Positions 7,058 to 13,577 of a stretch of 20,468 nt of DNA are shown here, in pieces. Location of the stretch: assembly GCA_965602785.1 (NCBI GenBank), contig CBFDAH010000034.1, positions 1 to 20,468 of the forward strand. Reading direction: 5' to 3'. Within the stretch, counting starts at the first letter, position 1. Every line of letters starts with the position of its first letter. The notes under the pieces were generated by a model. That model had not been told where the DNA came from. It saw only the letters and a list, made by a program, of their open reading frames with translations, and searched no databases. Source of the stretch: JBGSLA01 sp965602785. GTDB taxonomy: Bacteria; Desulfobacterota; Desulfobaccia; Desulfobaccales; 0-14-0-80-60-11. Made by a program: the position numbers and the translations under genes.

Positions 7058-7535
7058 GCAAAACTTCCAACACCAATCTCGTCATGGCCCCGGCGGCCAC
7101 GTCGTCGAGGACCACTTCCAGGCCGCCGCGGCCCCGGCTCAGCCAGCGGATGGGCCAGGGTTTAAGGATATCCAAGGCCCGGAAGACCACAAAGCCGGTG
7201 AGGGCCCAGGTCCAGCTCAACGGCGCCCCGGCCAGGGCCACCAGGAGTCCCGCGGCCTCGTCGATGACGATGGCCGGGTGGTCCACCTTCCCCAGGAGGT
7301 CCTGGGCCGGTCCGGCCACGGCCACACTCACCGCCAGAAGAACGCCAAAGGCCAGGGCGTAGCCCCAGGGCCCCAGGTGAACCAGCAGCCACCAGAGGGG
7401 CAGGGCCGCGGCGGTTCCCCAGGTGCCGGGAGCAACGGGAAGGTACCCCGTCCCCCCGCAGGTGGCCAGTACCAGGATGAGGCGTCTCACAAGTCGGGAG
7501 CGGTTTTCCGAGGCCTTTCTTTTATTCCTTAACAT
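7041..7535 (-). CDS. pgpA: Phosphatidylglycerophosphatase A
   Basis: Integral membrane phosphatase (164 residues) that converts phosphatidylglycerol phosphate to phosphatidylglycerol. Family motifs are all visible: 'GTGYLPVAPGTWGT' at residues 28-41, 'DHPAIVIDEAAG' at 85-96 (D92, E93), 'LDILKPWPI' at 121-129 and 'VVLDDVAAG' at 141-149. Several hydrophobic segments lie between them. The C-terminus LLGGGG and the TAA stop are encoded by one arm of the G-rich inverted repeat, so the natural end of the protein has probably been altered by that element. The ATG at 7533-7535 lacks a good Shine-Dalgarno. A perfect TTGACA lies 28 bases upstream. It is the first gene of the - strand housekeeping series and is divergent from pcnB. 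Confidence 0.95.
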   Translation of the reverse strand: MLRNKRKASENRSRLVRRLILVLATCGGTGYLPVAPGTWGTAAALPLWWLLVHLGPWGYALAFGVLLAVSVAVAGPAQDLLGKVDHPAIVIDEAAGLLVALAGAPLSWTWALTGFVVFRALDILKPWPIRWLSRGRGGLEVVLDDVAAGAMTRLVLEVLLGGGG

Positions 7536-7539
7536 CTCA

Positions 7540-7568
7540 GAATTACACGTATTTAATCAAATTGTCAA
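7540..7568 (-). promoter_or_regulatory. Possible promoter of pgpA
   Basis: On the - strand a consensus -35 TTGACA (7563-7568) lies 28 bases before the pgpA ATG, in an AT-rich stretch unlike the surrounding GC-rich DNA. With a 17-bp spacer the -10 would be TAATTC, a poor match, so only the -35 element is convincing. Confidence 0.35.
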
Positions 7569-7701
7569 CTTCTCTCTGTGGTCCGGCCTTCAGGCTTCGG
7601 GCCGGTGAGACCGGCCGAAATTTATCCGCCCTGGCGGGGAAACCCCCTCGCCCCCAAGCCACGGGAATATCAAAAGGGTTATAAAATGACGGGAATTCAC
7701 A

Positions 7702-7707
7702 TATAAT
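7702..7707 (+). promoter_or_regulatory. Consensus -10 element directly upstream of pcnB
   Basis: A perfect TATAAT at 7702-7707 ends six bases before the pcnB ATG (7714-7716). Its predicted transcription start falls on or next to the A of the start codon. The -35 region (TTATAA at 7679-7684, 17-bp spacer) matches three of six bases. No Shine-Dalgarno is present, which fits a leaderless mRNA. Confidence 0.45.
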
Positions 7708-7713
7708 GAAAAA

Positions 7714-8976
7714 ATGCAATTTGAGGCCGTCGAAACCGCCGCGCCCTTGCCTCGAATTATTCCCCGGCCGGAGCACACCCTGTCTCGCAAGGACGTTCCT
7801 TTAGAGGCCCTGAAGGTCCTCTATCGTTTGCACCATAGCGGCTTCAAGGCCTATCTGGTGGGTGGGAGCGTGCGGGATCTGCTCCTGGGGAAGCGCCCCA
7901 AAGACTTTGACCTGGCCACCGACGCCCGCCCGGGGGAAGTCAGAAAGCTTTTTCGGAACAGCCGCATTATAGGCCGGCGCTTCCGCCTGGTGCAGGTTTT
8001 TTTCCGGGGCGACAAGATCATCGAGGTGGCCACCTTCCGCTGCCTGTCAGAGTTTGATGCCAACCCCGAAGAGACCCTGGCCCGCAACAACACCTTCGGC
8101 ACCCCCGCCGAAGACGCGCAGCGCCGGGATCTCACCATTAACGGCCTGTTCTATAACATCGCCGACTTTTCCGTGGTGGACTATGTCGGCGGCCTGAAAG
8201 ACCTGCAGGTGGGCTATATCCGGGTCATTGGGGACCCGAAAGTGCGCTATATGCGGGACCCGGTGCGGATGCTCAGAGTACTGCGCCACGCAGCCCGCAC
8301 CGGTTTTACCATAGACCCGGTAGCCTGGAAAGAAATAGCGGCCCACCGGCACCTGCTGCGGGTCTGCCCGCCGGCCCGCCTCCGGGATGAGCTTCTCAGG
8401 GATTTGAAAAGCGGCGCGGCGCGACCCTTCATTAACCTGATGCTGCACAGCGGCTTGTTTTACACCATGTTCCCCGCCTGGCAGGGCCGCCTGGATAAGG
8501 CTGGTGAGGTTGAACTCCTCAACCTGATGGAACGCCTGGACACCATATACGGGGCCAACCTGAGCATCTCCGAGAGCCTCATGTGGGCCATGTTTCTCAA
8601 GCCCTATTTGCGTCGTGAGGAACTTCCCGCCAAACTGCCGGAGCGCCGGGAAGCGGTTCAGGTGAGCATCCGTAAGGCCTGTGGGGAAATCGAGTTTCCC
8701 CGCCAGCGCCAGGAGGAGGCCGCCCACCTCTTGGGGTTAGCGGAAGCCCTGAGCCATTGCCTCTGGGAGGAACGGCCGGTTCCGGCCCGTCTGACCCGGC
8801 TGGCCGCCTACCCGGAGGCCTGGCTTCTCTATCGGCTCTGCACTGTCCCCCTGGAAGAAATTGTCCCTGTACTTTCCCAAGCCGAAGTGCCTTCCCGGCC
8901 TCCCTCCTCTCACCGCCGCAAGCCACGCCGCCGCCGCCGACCCCGGAAGTCCGCCCGCCGCCCGATGGAGTCATAA
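7714..8976 (+). CDS. pcnB: Polynucleotide adenylyltransferase (poly(A) polymerase I)
   Basis: Class II nucleotidyltransferase-fold enzyme (420 residues) that adds 3' poly(A) tails to RNA and promotes decay. The family start 'IIPRPEHTLSRKDV' is at residues 15-28. The catalytic region 'AYLVGGSVRDLLLGKRPKDFDLATD' (46-70) has the Asp pair D64/D66. 'GRRFRLVQVFF' and 'EVATFR' follow. 'RRDLTINGLFYN' (137-148) and 'YMRDPVRMLRVLRHAARTGF' are PcnB-like rather than plain CCA-adding enzyme motifs. The Arg/Lys/Pro-rich tail (last ~25 residues) is also a PcnB trait. The ATG has no Shine-Dalgarno and sits just after a perfect TATAAT. A tRNA nucleotidyltransferase role is the main alternative. Confidence 0.93.
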   Translation: MQFEAVETAAPLPRIIPRPEHTLSRKDVPLEALKVLYRLHHSGFKAYLVGGSVRDLLLGKRPKDFDLATDARPGEVRKLFRNSRIIGRRFRLVQVFFRGDKIIEVATFRCLSEFDANPEETLARNNTFGTPAEDAQRRDLTINGLFYNIADFSVVDYVGGLKDLQVGYIRVIGDPKVRYMRDPVRMLRVLRHAARTGFTIDPVAWKEIAAHRHLLRVCPPARLRDELLRDLKSGAARPFINLMLHSGLFYTMFPAWQGRLDKAGEVELLNLMERLDTIYGANLSISESLMWAMFLKPYLRREELPAKLPERREAVQVSIRKACGEIEFPRQRQEEAAHLLGLAEALSHCLWEERPVPARLTRLAAYPEAWLLYRLCTVPLEEIVPVLSQAEVPSRPPSSHRRKPRRRRRPRKSARRPMES

Positions 8977-9097
8977 GACGGGGGCGATTGGTCTTGAAGG
9001 GAGCTGCCAGGGCCTTGCCCCAGCCTTGATCAACAGGCTCGCCAGGCCAGGTTTTTTCCTGCCAGCAAATTACCCTTTGGGGTGGGGGTTACCCCCC

Positions 9098-9126
9098 TTG
9101 CCAGCCATCCCATTTAATAGTAAAGT
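9098..9126 (+). promoter_or_regulatory. Probable promoter of the receiver-domain gene
   Basis: TTGCCA (9098-9103), a 17-bp spacer and TAAAGT (9121-9126) form a sigma70-like pair. It lies in the 179-bp gap after pcnB, about 30 bases before the ribosome-binding site of the next gene. A short GC hairpin (GGGGGTTACCCCC) lies just upstream. Confidence 0.35.
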
Positions 9127-9155
9127 AAGATGTATTTTTCAGGGAGACAGTAAGG

Positions 9156-9602
9156 ATGTGGATGACCGCCAGTACCGACTTTTATCGCTTCAGGGGGCGC
9201 ATCCTGGTGGTGGACCAGGATGAGTGGTGCCGGGAGTTTCTTTCCCAGGTGATCAAGCTCTGGGGCTTTGGGGAATACAGTCTGGCCACCACGGTGGATG
9301 AGGCCCTGGACTTTTTGGAAAAACTATCCTTTGATCTTCTCATCGCCGATCTGAATCTGCCTCAATATCGCCGGCTTCTAGAGGACTGTCGCCAGCGCTT
9401 TCCGAGCATGCGCCTAATCCTCATGCTGCAACAGCGGAGTCAGATGTATCAGGTCATCAACCTGGAACAGATAGAAATAGTGGTCAAACCCCTGAGCCTG
9501 GACGAAATGGCCCGAAAGATCCGGGAAGCCATCCATTACAAGCATCGCCTGCGGGTGGAGGAAGAGATCCTGCGCCTGAAACAGGAAGCCTTTCGCATTT
9601 AA
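9156..9602 (+). CDS. Stand-alone response-regulator receiver protein, atypical
   Basis: 148 residues forming a CheY-like receiver with no output domain. 'RILVVDQDEW' (residues 15-24) gives the first acidic residue D20, but the second position of the usual acidic pair is Q21. 'FDLLIADLNLP' (59-69) supplies the likely phospho-acceptor D65. 'IVVKPLSLDEM' (108-118) supplies the conserved Lys K111. The Thr/Ser expected after beta-4 is missing: the segment reads 'LILMLQQ', with Leu/Gln there. A charged helix of about 25 residues ends the protein and may mediate partner binding. The start ATG has AGGGAG nine bases upstream. No histidine kinase is nearby. Phosphorylation may be weak or signalling may be unconventional. 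Confidence 0.85.
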   Translation: MWMTASTDFYRFRGRILVVDQDEWCREFLSQVIKLWGFGEYSLATTVDEALDFLEKLSFDLLIADLNLPQYRRLLEDCRQRFPSMRLILMLQQRSQMYQVINLEQIEIVVKPLSLDEMARKIREAIHYKHRLRVEEEILRLKQEAFRI

Positions 9603-9663
9603 CCTTTCCTGAGGCTTGTTCTCGCCGGTCAGATCCTGAATTTTTGAAAAAATCCCTTCGGGG

Positions 9664-9694
9664 TTGAGCCTTGCTCAAGAACTCCGTTCTTTTT
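9664..9694 (+). terminator. Probable terminator between convergent genes
   Basis: Two small perfect hairpins in tandem, TTGAGC-CTT-GCTCAA (9664-9678) and AGAAC-TCC-GTTCT (9678-9690), are followed by four to five Ts. They lie 60 bases after the receiver-gene stop and 8 bases before the convergent flippase-like gene ends. Just upstream, CCC-TTCG-GGG next to A6 could serve the opposite strand. Confidence 0.5.
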
Positions 9695-9701
9695 CCTTGC
9701 C

Positions 9702-10661
9702 TCACTTCTCCCGGACCGCCAGGAGTAGCCCCAGCCCCATCCAGAAAGCCTCCCGGAGCCGCCGCAAGATACTGAAGGCAGCCCCCAGGGTGGCCCCCAG
9801 ATGAAACCCCAGAGCCAAGAGAACGTTGCCGCCGTCCTGCACCCCCAGGGCGCCGGGGATGAGAAACCCCAGGGCCGTGAAGATCATGGCCAGGGCGTCC
9901 AGGCACAAAGCCAGGGCCAAGCTAATGGGGTGCCCCAGGAGCCAGAACATCAGGTAAACCTCCAACCCGTGCATCAGCCAGGCCAGAAAAAACAGGGTAA
10001 AGGATAAAAGCCCCCGGCCGGGATGCTCCCGGTAGAAGGTGGCCATCTGGGCATCCAGGCTTTTAAGGTCCTCTTCCTTTTCCTTGAGGCGGGCCGGGCA
10101 CAGGCCAAGCCTTTCCAGGAGGCGGATGCCCTGACCGCAGGGGCTCCGCCCCTGAACGAAAACGAAGGCCAGGGCGCTGCCTCCCAGAAACAGAGTCCCC
10201 AGGAGGAGGGGCCACAGCAGGGAGGTGGTCCCGGCCATCAGAAAAGGGGCCAGGGCCAGTCCCAGGAATATATAAAGCACCAGGCTCAGGACCTTGATGC
10301 CCTTTTGGATGACCACTGAGGCGGTGGCGTCCTCCCAGGGTACGCCGGAGGCAGACAGGCGAGCGGCCTTGAAAGGCTCACCTCCCAGGCCGGCGGTGGG
10401 GGTGAGGCTGTTCAGGGCCTCCCCTCCCAAGCGCAGCCGGAAGAGAAGGGCCAGGGAGGGACGGTGGACGGGGGTGAGCAGCAGGTAGTCCCAGGAGACG
10501 GCCTCCAGTAAGTTGACCAAGCCGTAGGGCAAGAGGAGCACCGGCCACCACCAGCCCACCCGGAGGAGATGCTGCCATATGGTGGACCAGCCCACCTCGT
10601 GGAGCATCCAGACCAGGAAAACGAAGGCGAGGCCCAGGAGTATCAGGTTTATTTTTCGCAT
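9702..10661 (-). CDS. Lysylphosphatidylglycerol synthase TM-region / UPF0104 flippase-like membrane protein
   Basis: Integral membrane protein (319 residues, about 7-8 hydrophobic segments) of the LPG_synthase_TM/UPF0104 family. Family landmarks are 'GEALNSLTPTAGLGGEPFKA' near residues 80-99 and 'LGFLIPGALGVQDGG' near 265-279. It lacks the cytoplasmic aminoacyl-transferase domain of MprF, so a lipid-flipping or lipid-linked transport role is more likely than lysyl transfer; the substrate is unknown. The ATG at 10659-10661 (MRKINLILLGLAF) gives a natural N-terminal helix. The 21-codon extension to a GTG at 10724 reads through an inverted repeat and is rejected. It follows the emrB-like gene by 65 bp and may be the last gene of that operon, although the hairpin between them could reduce its expression. 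Confidence 0.85.
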   Translation of the reverse strand: MRKINLILLGLAFVFLVWMLHEVGWSTIWQHLLRVGWWWPVLLLPYGLVNLLEAVSWDYLLLTPVHRPSLALLFRLRLGGEALNSLTPTAGLGGEPFKAARLSASGVPWEDATASVVIQKGIKVLSLVLYIFLGLALAPFLMAGTTSLLWPLLLGTLFLGGSALAFVFVQGRSPCGQGIRLLERLGLCPARLKEKEEDLKSLDAQMATFYREHPGRGLLSFTLFFLAWLMHGLEVYLMFWLLGHPISLALALCLDALAMIFTALGFLIPGALGVQDGGNVLLALGFHLGATLGAAFSILRRLREAFWMGLGLLLAVREK

Positions 10662-10675
10662 GGCTTTTAGAGATT

Positions 10676-10716
10676 GAGGGAGGGGACAGGGACCACCGGT
10701 CCCCGACCCTCTTCCC
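10676..10716. repeat. Degenerate G-rich/C-rich inverted repeat between emrB-like and flippase-like genes
   Basis: A perfect core GGGACC-ACC-GGTCCC (10689-10703) lies within flanking arms GAGGGAGGGGACA and CGACCCTCTTCCC that pair imperfectly. It starts 10 bases after the emrB-like stop codon. The placement and composition match the repeats at 7011-7057 and 20408-20450. It could also work as an intra-operon attenuator or 3'-end stabiliser. Confidence 0.55.
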
Positions 10717-10726
10717 ACCAACACAT

Positions 10727-12301
10727 TTACTGCCCCGTGTCCGGCCCCGGCCCATTGGTGGGGCTTTTGCGCATGAGGAGCACCAGGGGCAACAGGGCCA
10801 GGAACAGCAGGGTGAAAAACCAGTAGTCGTCGCAGAAGGCCAGCATCCGGGCCTGGCGCTGCACTTCCAGGTATAAGCCAGCCAGAGGCTGCTTATACTG
10901 CCACCACTGCCAATCCGGCGGCAGTCCGGGCAGGACTTCTCTTATGCGGTGCTGCCAGTTTTGAAAGGGCAGGTTCAGGGGCGTCAGGCGCTCCACCAGG
11001 TGGCTCTGGTGGAACTGGGACCGTCGGGACAGGAGCGTGGTGGCGGTGGCAATACCGAAACTCCCCCCCAGATTACGCATGAGGTTGAAAATACCGGTGG
11101 CGTTCCCCATCTTTTCCTGGCTGATGCGGGACATGGTAAGGGTGGTGAGGGAAACGAAGGTGGTCCCCAGGCCGAAGCCCTGGATTAACCGGGGCCACCA
11201 GGCGGTGTAAAAGTCAATCTGGGTATTATAATTGCTCATGAGATAGACAGCCACCAGGTTGATGAGCAGTCCGGCCGCCACCAGCCAGCGGCCGTCCATG
11301 ATCTGGGTGAGGCGCCCTACAATGGGCAAGATAATAAGAGAACCAATACCCCCGTAGGCCAAAGCCCAGCCCGCCAGGGTGGCATCATAGCCCATAATGG
11401 TCTGGAGAAACAGGGGCAGGAGCATGATGCTGCCGTAGAGGACGAAGCCGAAAAAGAACATGATGGTGACGCCGGCGGCATAATTGCGCTCTTTGAAGAG
11501 GCGGAGGTCCACCACCGGATGCTTGGTCTTCAGTTCCCAGTAAATCAGGAGAGCCATGGAGGTGATGGACATGATGGCGAGGCGCACGATGAAGGCCGAT
11601 GCGAACCAGTCCTCCCGTTCTCCCTTGTCCAGGACCACCTGGAGGCACCCCAGCGCCAGGATCAAAAACGCCAGGCCCACATAGTCGATTTTGCCGGCCC
11701 TCTGCTTCTTGATATAGGCCGGATCGAAGATAAACAGGGCAGTCAACACCAGGGAGAGGACGCCCACGGGGAAGTTGATGTAAAAGACCCAGCGCCAGCT
11801 CAAGGTGTCGGTGATCCAGCCCCCCAAGAGGGGCCCGATGATGGGCGCAAAGACCACGCCGATGCCCCAAATGGCCATGGCCATACCCCGCTCCCGGACC
11901 GGGAAGCTCTCCAGCAGAATGGCCTGGGAAATGGGCTGTAAGGCGCCGCCCCCGATGCCCTGGAGGACGCGAAAAAAAATGAGGCTTTCGAGGTTCGGGG
12001 CCGAGCCGCAGAGCATGGAGGCGGTGGTGAACAGGGCCAGGCAGATCATGAGGAAGCGCTTGCGGCCGAACAGCGCTGAAAGCCAGCCGGTGATGGGGAG
12101 CACGATGGCGTTGCTGACCAGGTAGGAGGTGAGGACCCAGGTGGCTTCATCCACCCCGGCGGAGAGGCTGCCGGCCATCTGGGGCAGGGCCACGTTCACC
12201 ACCGTGGTGTCGATGATTTCCATGAAGGTGCCGGCCATCACCGCAATGGTGATCAGCCACTTGTTCACCGACGGGGGGCCGGAAGGGTGAGCCGCCTGCA
12301 T
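10727..12301 (-). CDS. DHA2 family MFS multidrug exporter (EmrB/QacA type)
   Basis: Fourteen-helix major-facilitator drug:proton antiporter (524 residues, typical size). Near the N-terminus 'AGTFMEIIDTTVVNVALPQM' is the DHA2 helix-1 signature (D of 'IIDTTVVNVALP'). 'GWLSALFGRKRFLM' is motif A in the helix 2-3 loop. 'GIGVVFAPIIGPLLGGWITD' is the antiporter motif C. It should form the inner-membrane pump of a tripartite EmrAB-TolC-like system with the adaptor and outer-membrane genes upstream. I chose ATG 12299-12301, with AGGA seven bases upstream; a GTG one codon earlier is equally open. The start is about 10 bases after the stop of the aldehyde-dehydrogenase-like gene, so the genes are surely co-transcribed. 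The substrate cannot be read from the sequence. Confidence 0.93.
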   Translation of the reverse strand: MQAAHPSGPPSVNKWLITIAVMAGTFMEIIDTTVVNVALPQMAGSLSAGVDEATWVLTSYLVSNAIVLPITGWLSALFGRKRFLMICLALFTTASMLCGSAPNLESLIFFRVLQGIGGGALQPISQAILLESFPVRERGMAMAIWGIGVVFAPIIGPLLGGWITDTLSWRWVFYINFPVGVLSLVLTALFIFDPAYIKKQRAGKIDYVGLAFLILALGCLQVVLDKGEREDWFASAFIVRLAIMSITSMALLIYWELKTKHPVVDLRLFKERNYAAGVTIMFFFGFVLYGSIMLLPLFLQTIMGYDATLAGWALAYGGIGSLIILPIVGRLTQIMDGRWLVAAGLLINLVAVYLMSNYNTQIDFYTAWWPRLIQGFGLGTTFVSLTTLTMSRISQEKMGNATGIFNLMRNLGGSFGIATATTLLSRRSQFHQSHLVERLTPLNLPFQNWQHRIREVLPGLPPDWQWWQYKQPLAGLYLEVQRQARMLAFCDDYWFFTLLFLALLPLVLLMRKSPTNGPGPDTGQ

Positions 12302-12310
12302 CACCTCGTC

Positions 12311-13576
12311 CTAACCAGGGAGGGAAGTCTCGGTGGTGATAAGTTTGGCTCCTTGCTTGAGGCGGAAGCGGCCGTCTACGGTTTCCCAGATCCAGCCGGA
12401 ATAGCCGTAGCCGCCCACGGGCTTGGTGACGAAGGCCCCATCCCAGGATTCGAGCCGGGTTTCATTCAGCGCCACGGTGCCGAACTTCCCGAAGGTGTAG
12501 CCGGGTACGGGGTGGCAGTAGTCCTCGCCTTTCAGGGCGGCGGCGGTGAGGCGGGCCTCCTCGCCCCCGAAGACTGCGGCTCTCAGGCCATACTGGTGGC
12601 GGCAGGCCCGCTCCACCACTTCGGCCATGGTGTCAAAGACGGTGGCAAAGACCATCGGCCCGAAGGACTCTTCTTGGAGTCCCAGCATGTCGTCGGTGGC
12701 ATCCCGGATCACCGTGGGATAGACGAGATTGCCGTCGATACGTCCTCCCAGAATGATTTTTCCTCCCTTGGCGGTGGCCTCGGCCAACTGTTCCTGAATG
12801 CGGGTCACGGCCAGCTCGCTTCCCAGGGGGGAGACCTGGGTGCGTTCATCCTCGGGGGGGCCCACCACCAGGTGTTGCACCCGCTCCGTCAGGCGGGCCA
12901 GGAAGTCCTCATAGATGTCCCGGTGCACAAAAATTCGCTTGGGAGCGGTGCACGTCTGACCGGAGTAAGCAAACTTGGCGGTCATGAGGTCTTCCAGGGC
13001 CAATTCCAGGTCGGCGTCGGCAAAGACGATGAAGGGATCCACCCCCGGTCCCTCGAAGATCAGTTTTTTCCCGGCCTGGCGGAACGCGTCCTCGTAAGGC
13101 AGGAGGTTTTTGTCAAACCCGAAGAAAACCACGCCGGCGATGCCGGGATTGGTGAGACATTCGGTCATAAAATCTCGGCCGCTGCCGACGAAGAACTGCA
13201 CGTCATCCCCGAACAGCGGCCGGTACATCTTTGCCGTCAGGTCCATGAGGTTGCTTCCCCGGGAGGCGAATTTGACCAGGACCCGGTTGCCCACGAGGAA
13301 GGCCGAGGTGATGATGATGTTCAGCCAGGCGCTGCCGTTGTAGGACAACATAACGGCGATGCGGCCGTCCGGCCCGGCCAGGGGGCGGCGCTCTCGCAGG
13401 GTGTCCGCCACCTGGGCGTACATTCTGAGGCGGTCCACCGCCATGTCCACCTCGATGGCGGTATCCTGATAGGTAAAGTTGAGCTCCCGGGCGGCCAGGG
13501 CCTGGAACTGGGACTTGTGGGCCAGGAGGACGTGGGTGAGGTCAACCACCCGGGCGAGGCGCTCGTCAAAGTTCAT
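12311..13576 (-). CDS. Aldehyde dehydrogenase superfamily protein, N-terminally short, inside an efflux operon
   Basis: 421 residues with the aldehyde dehydrogenase fold. The catalytic Cys is C209 in 'YSGQTCTAPKRIFVH'. The general-base Glu is E175 in 'KLIFEGPGVDPFIVFADADL'. The late motif 'QEESFGP' (301-307) corresponds to the family's EExFGP. Family members usually have 470-500 residues with the Cys near 285-302, so roughly 80-90 N-terminal residues are missing. The NAD-binding segment is divergent: 'VKFASRGSN' replaces the usual K-P-S/A-E pattern and 'FFGFDK' replaces FTGS. NAD use is therefore uncertain. The start ATG follows the adaptor stop by one base (coupled translation, no strong Shine-Dalgarno). 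Such an enzyme between emrA- and emrB-like genes is unusual. It could oxidise or reduce an aldehyde or acyl substrate linked to the exported compound. Confidence 0.88.
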   Translation of the reverse strand: MNFDERLARVVDLTHVLLAHKSQFQALAARELNFTYQDTAIEVDMAVDRLRMYAQVADTLRERRPLAGPDGRIAVMLSYNGSAWLNIIITSAFLVGNRVLVKFASRGSNLMDLTAKMYRPLFGDDVQFFVGSGRDFMTECLTNPGIAGVVFFGFDKNLLPYEDAFRQAGKKLIFEGPGVDPFIVFADADLELALEDLMTAKFAYSGQTCTAPKRIFVHRDIYEDFLARLTERVQHLVVGPPEDERTQVSPLGSELAVTRIQEQLAEATAKGGKIILGGRIDGNLVYPTVIRDATDDMLGLQEESFGPMVFATVFDTMAEVVERACRHQYGLRAAVFGGEEARLTAAALKGEDYCHPVPGYTFGKFGTVALNETRLESWDGAFVTKPVGGYGYSGWIWETVDGRFRLKQGAKLITTETSLPG

Positions 13577-13577
13577 A

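Noticed and set aside
8977..9155. Possible terminator for pcnB around a T6 run near 9053
   Set aside because: No GC stem lies directly before the T-run; the nearest stem (AGCCT/AGGCT) is more than ten bases away.
10662..10724. Upstream extension of the flippase-like gene to a GTG start
   Set aside because: The added 21 residues come from the inverted repeat region and disrupt a normal N-terminal membrane helix.
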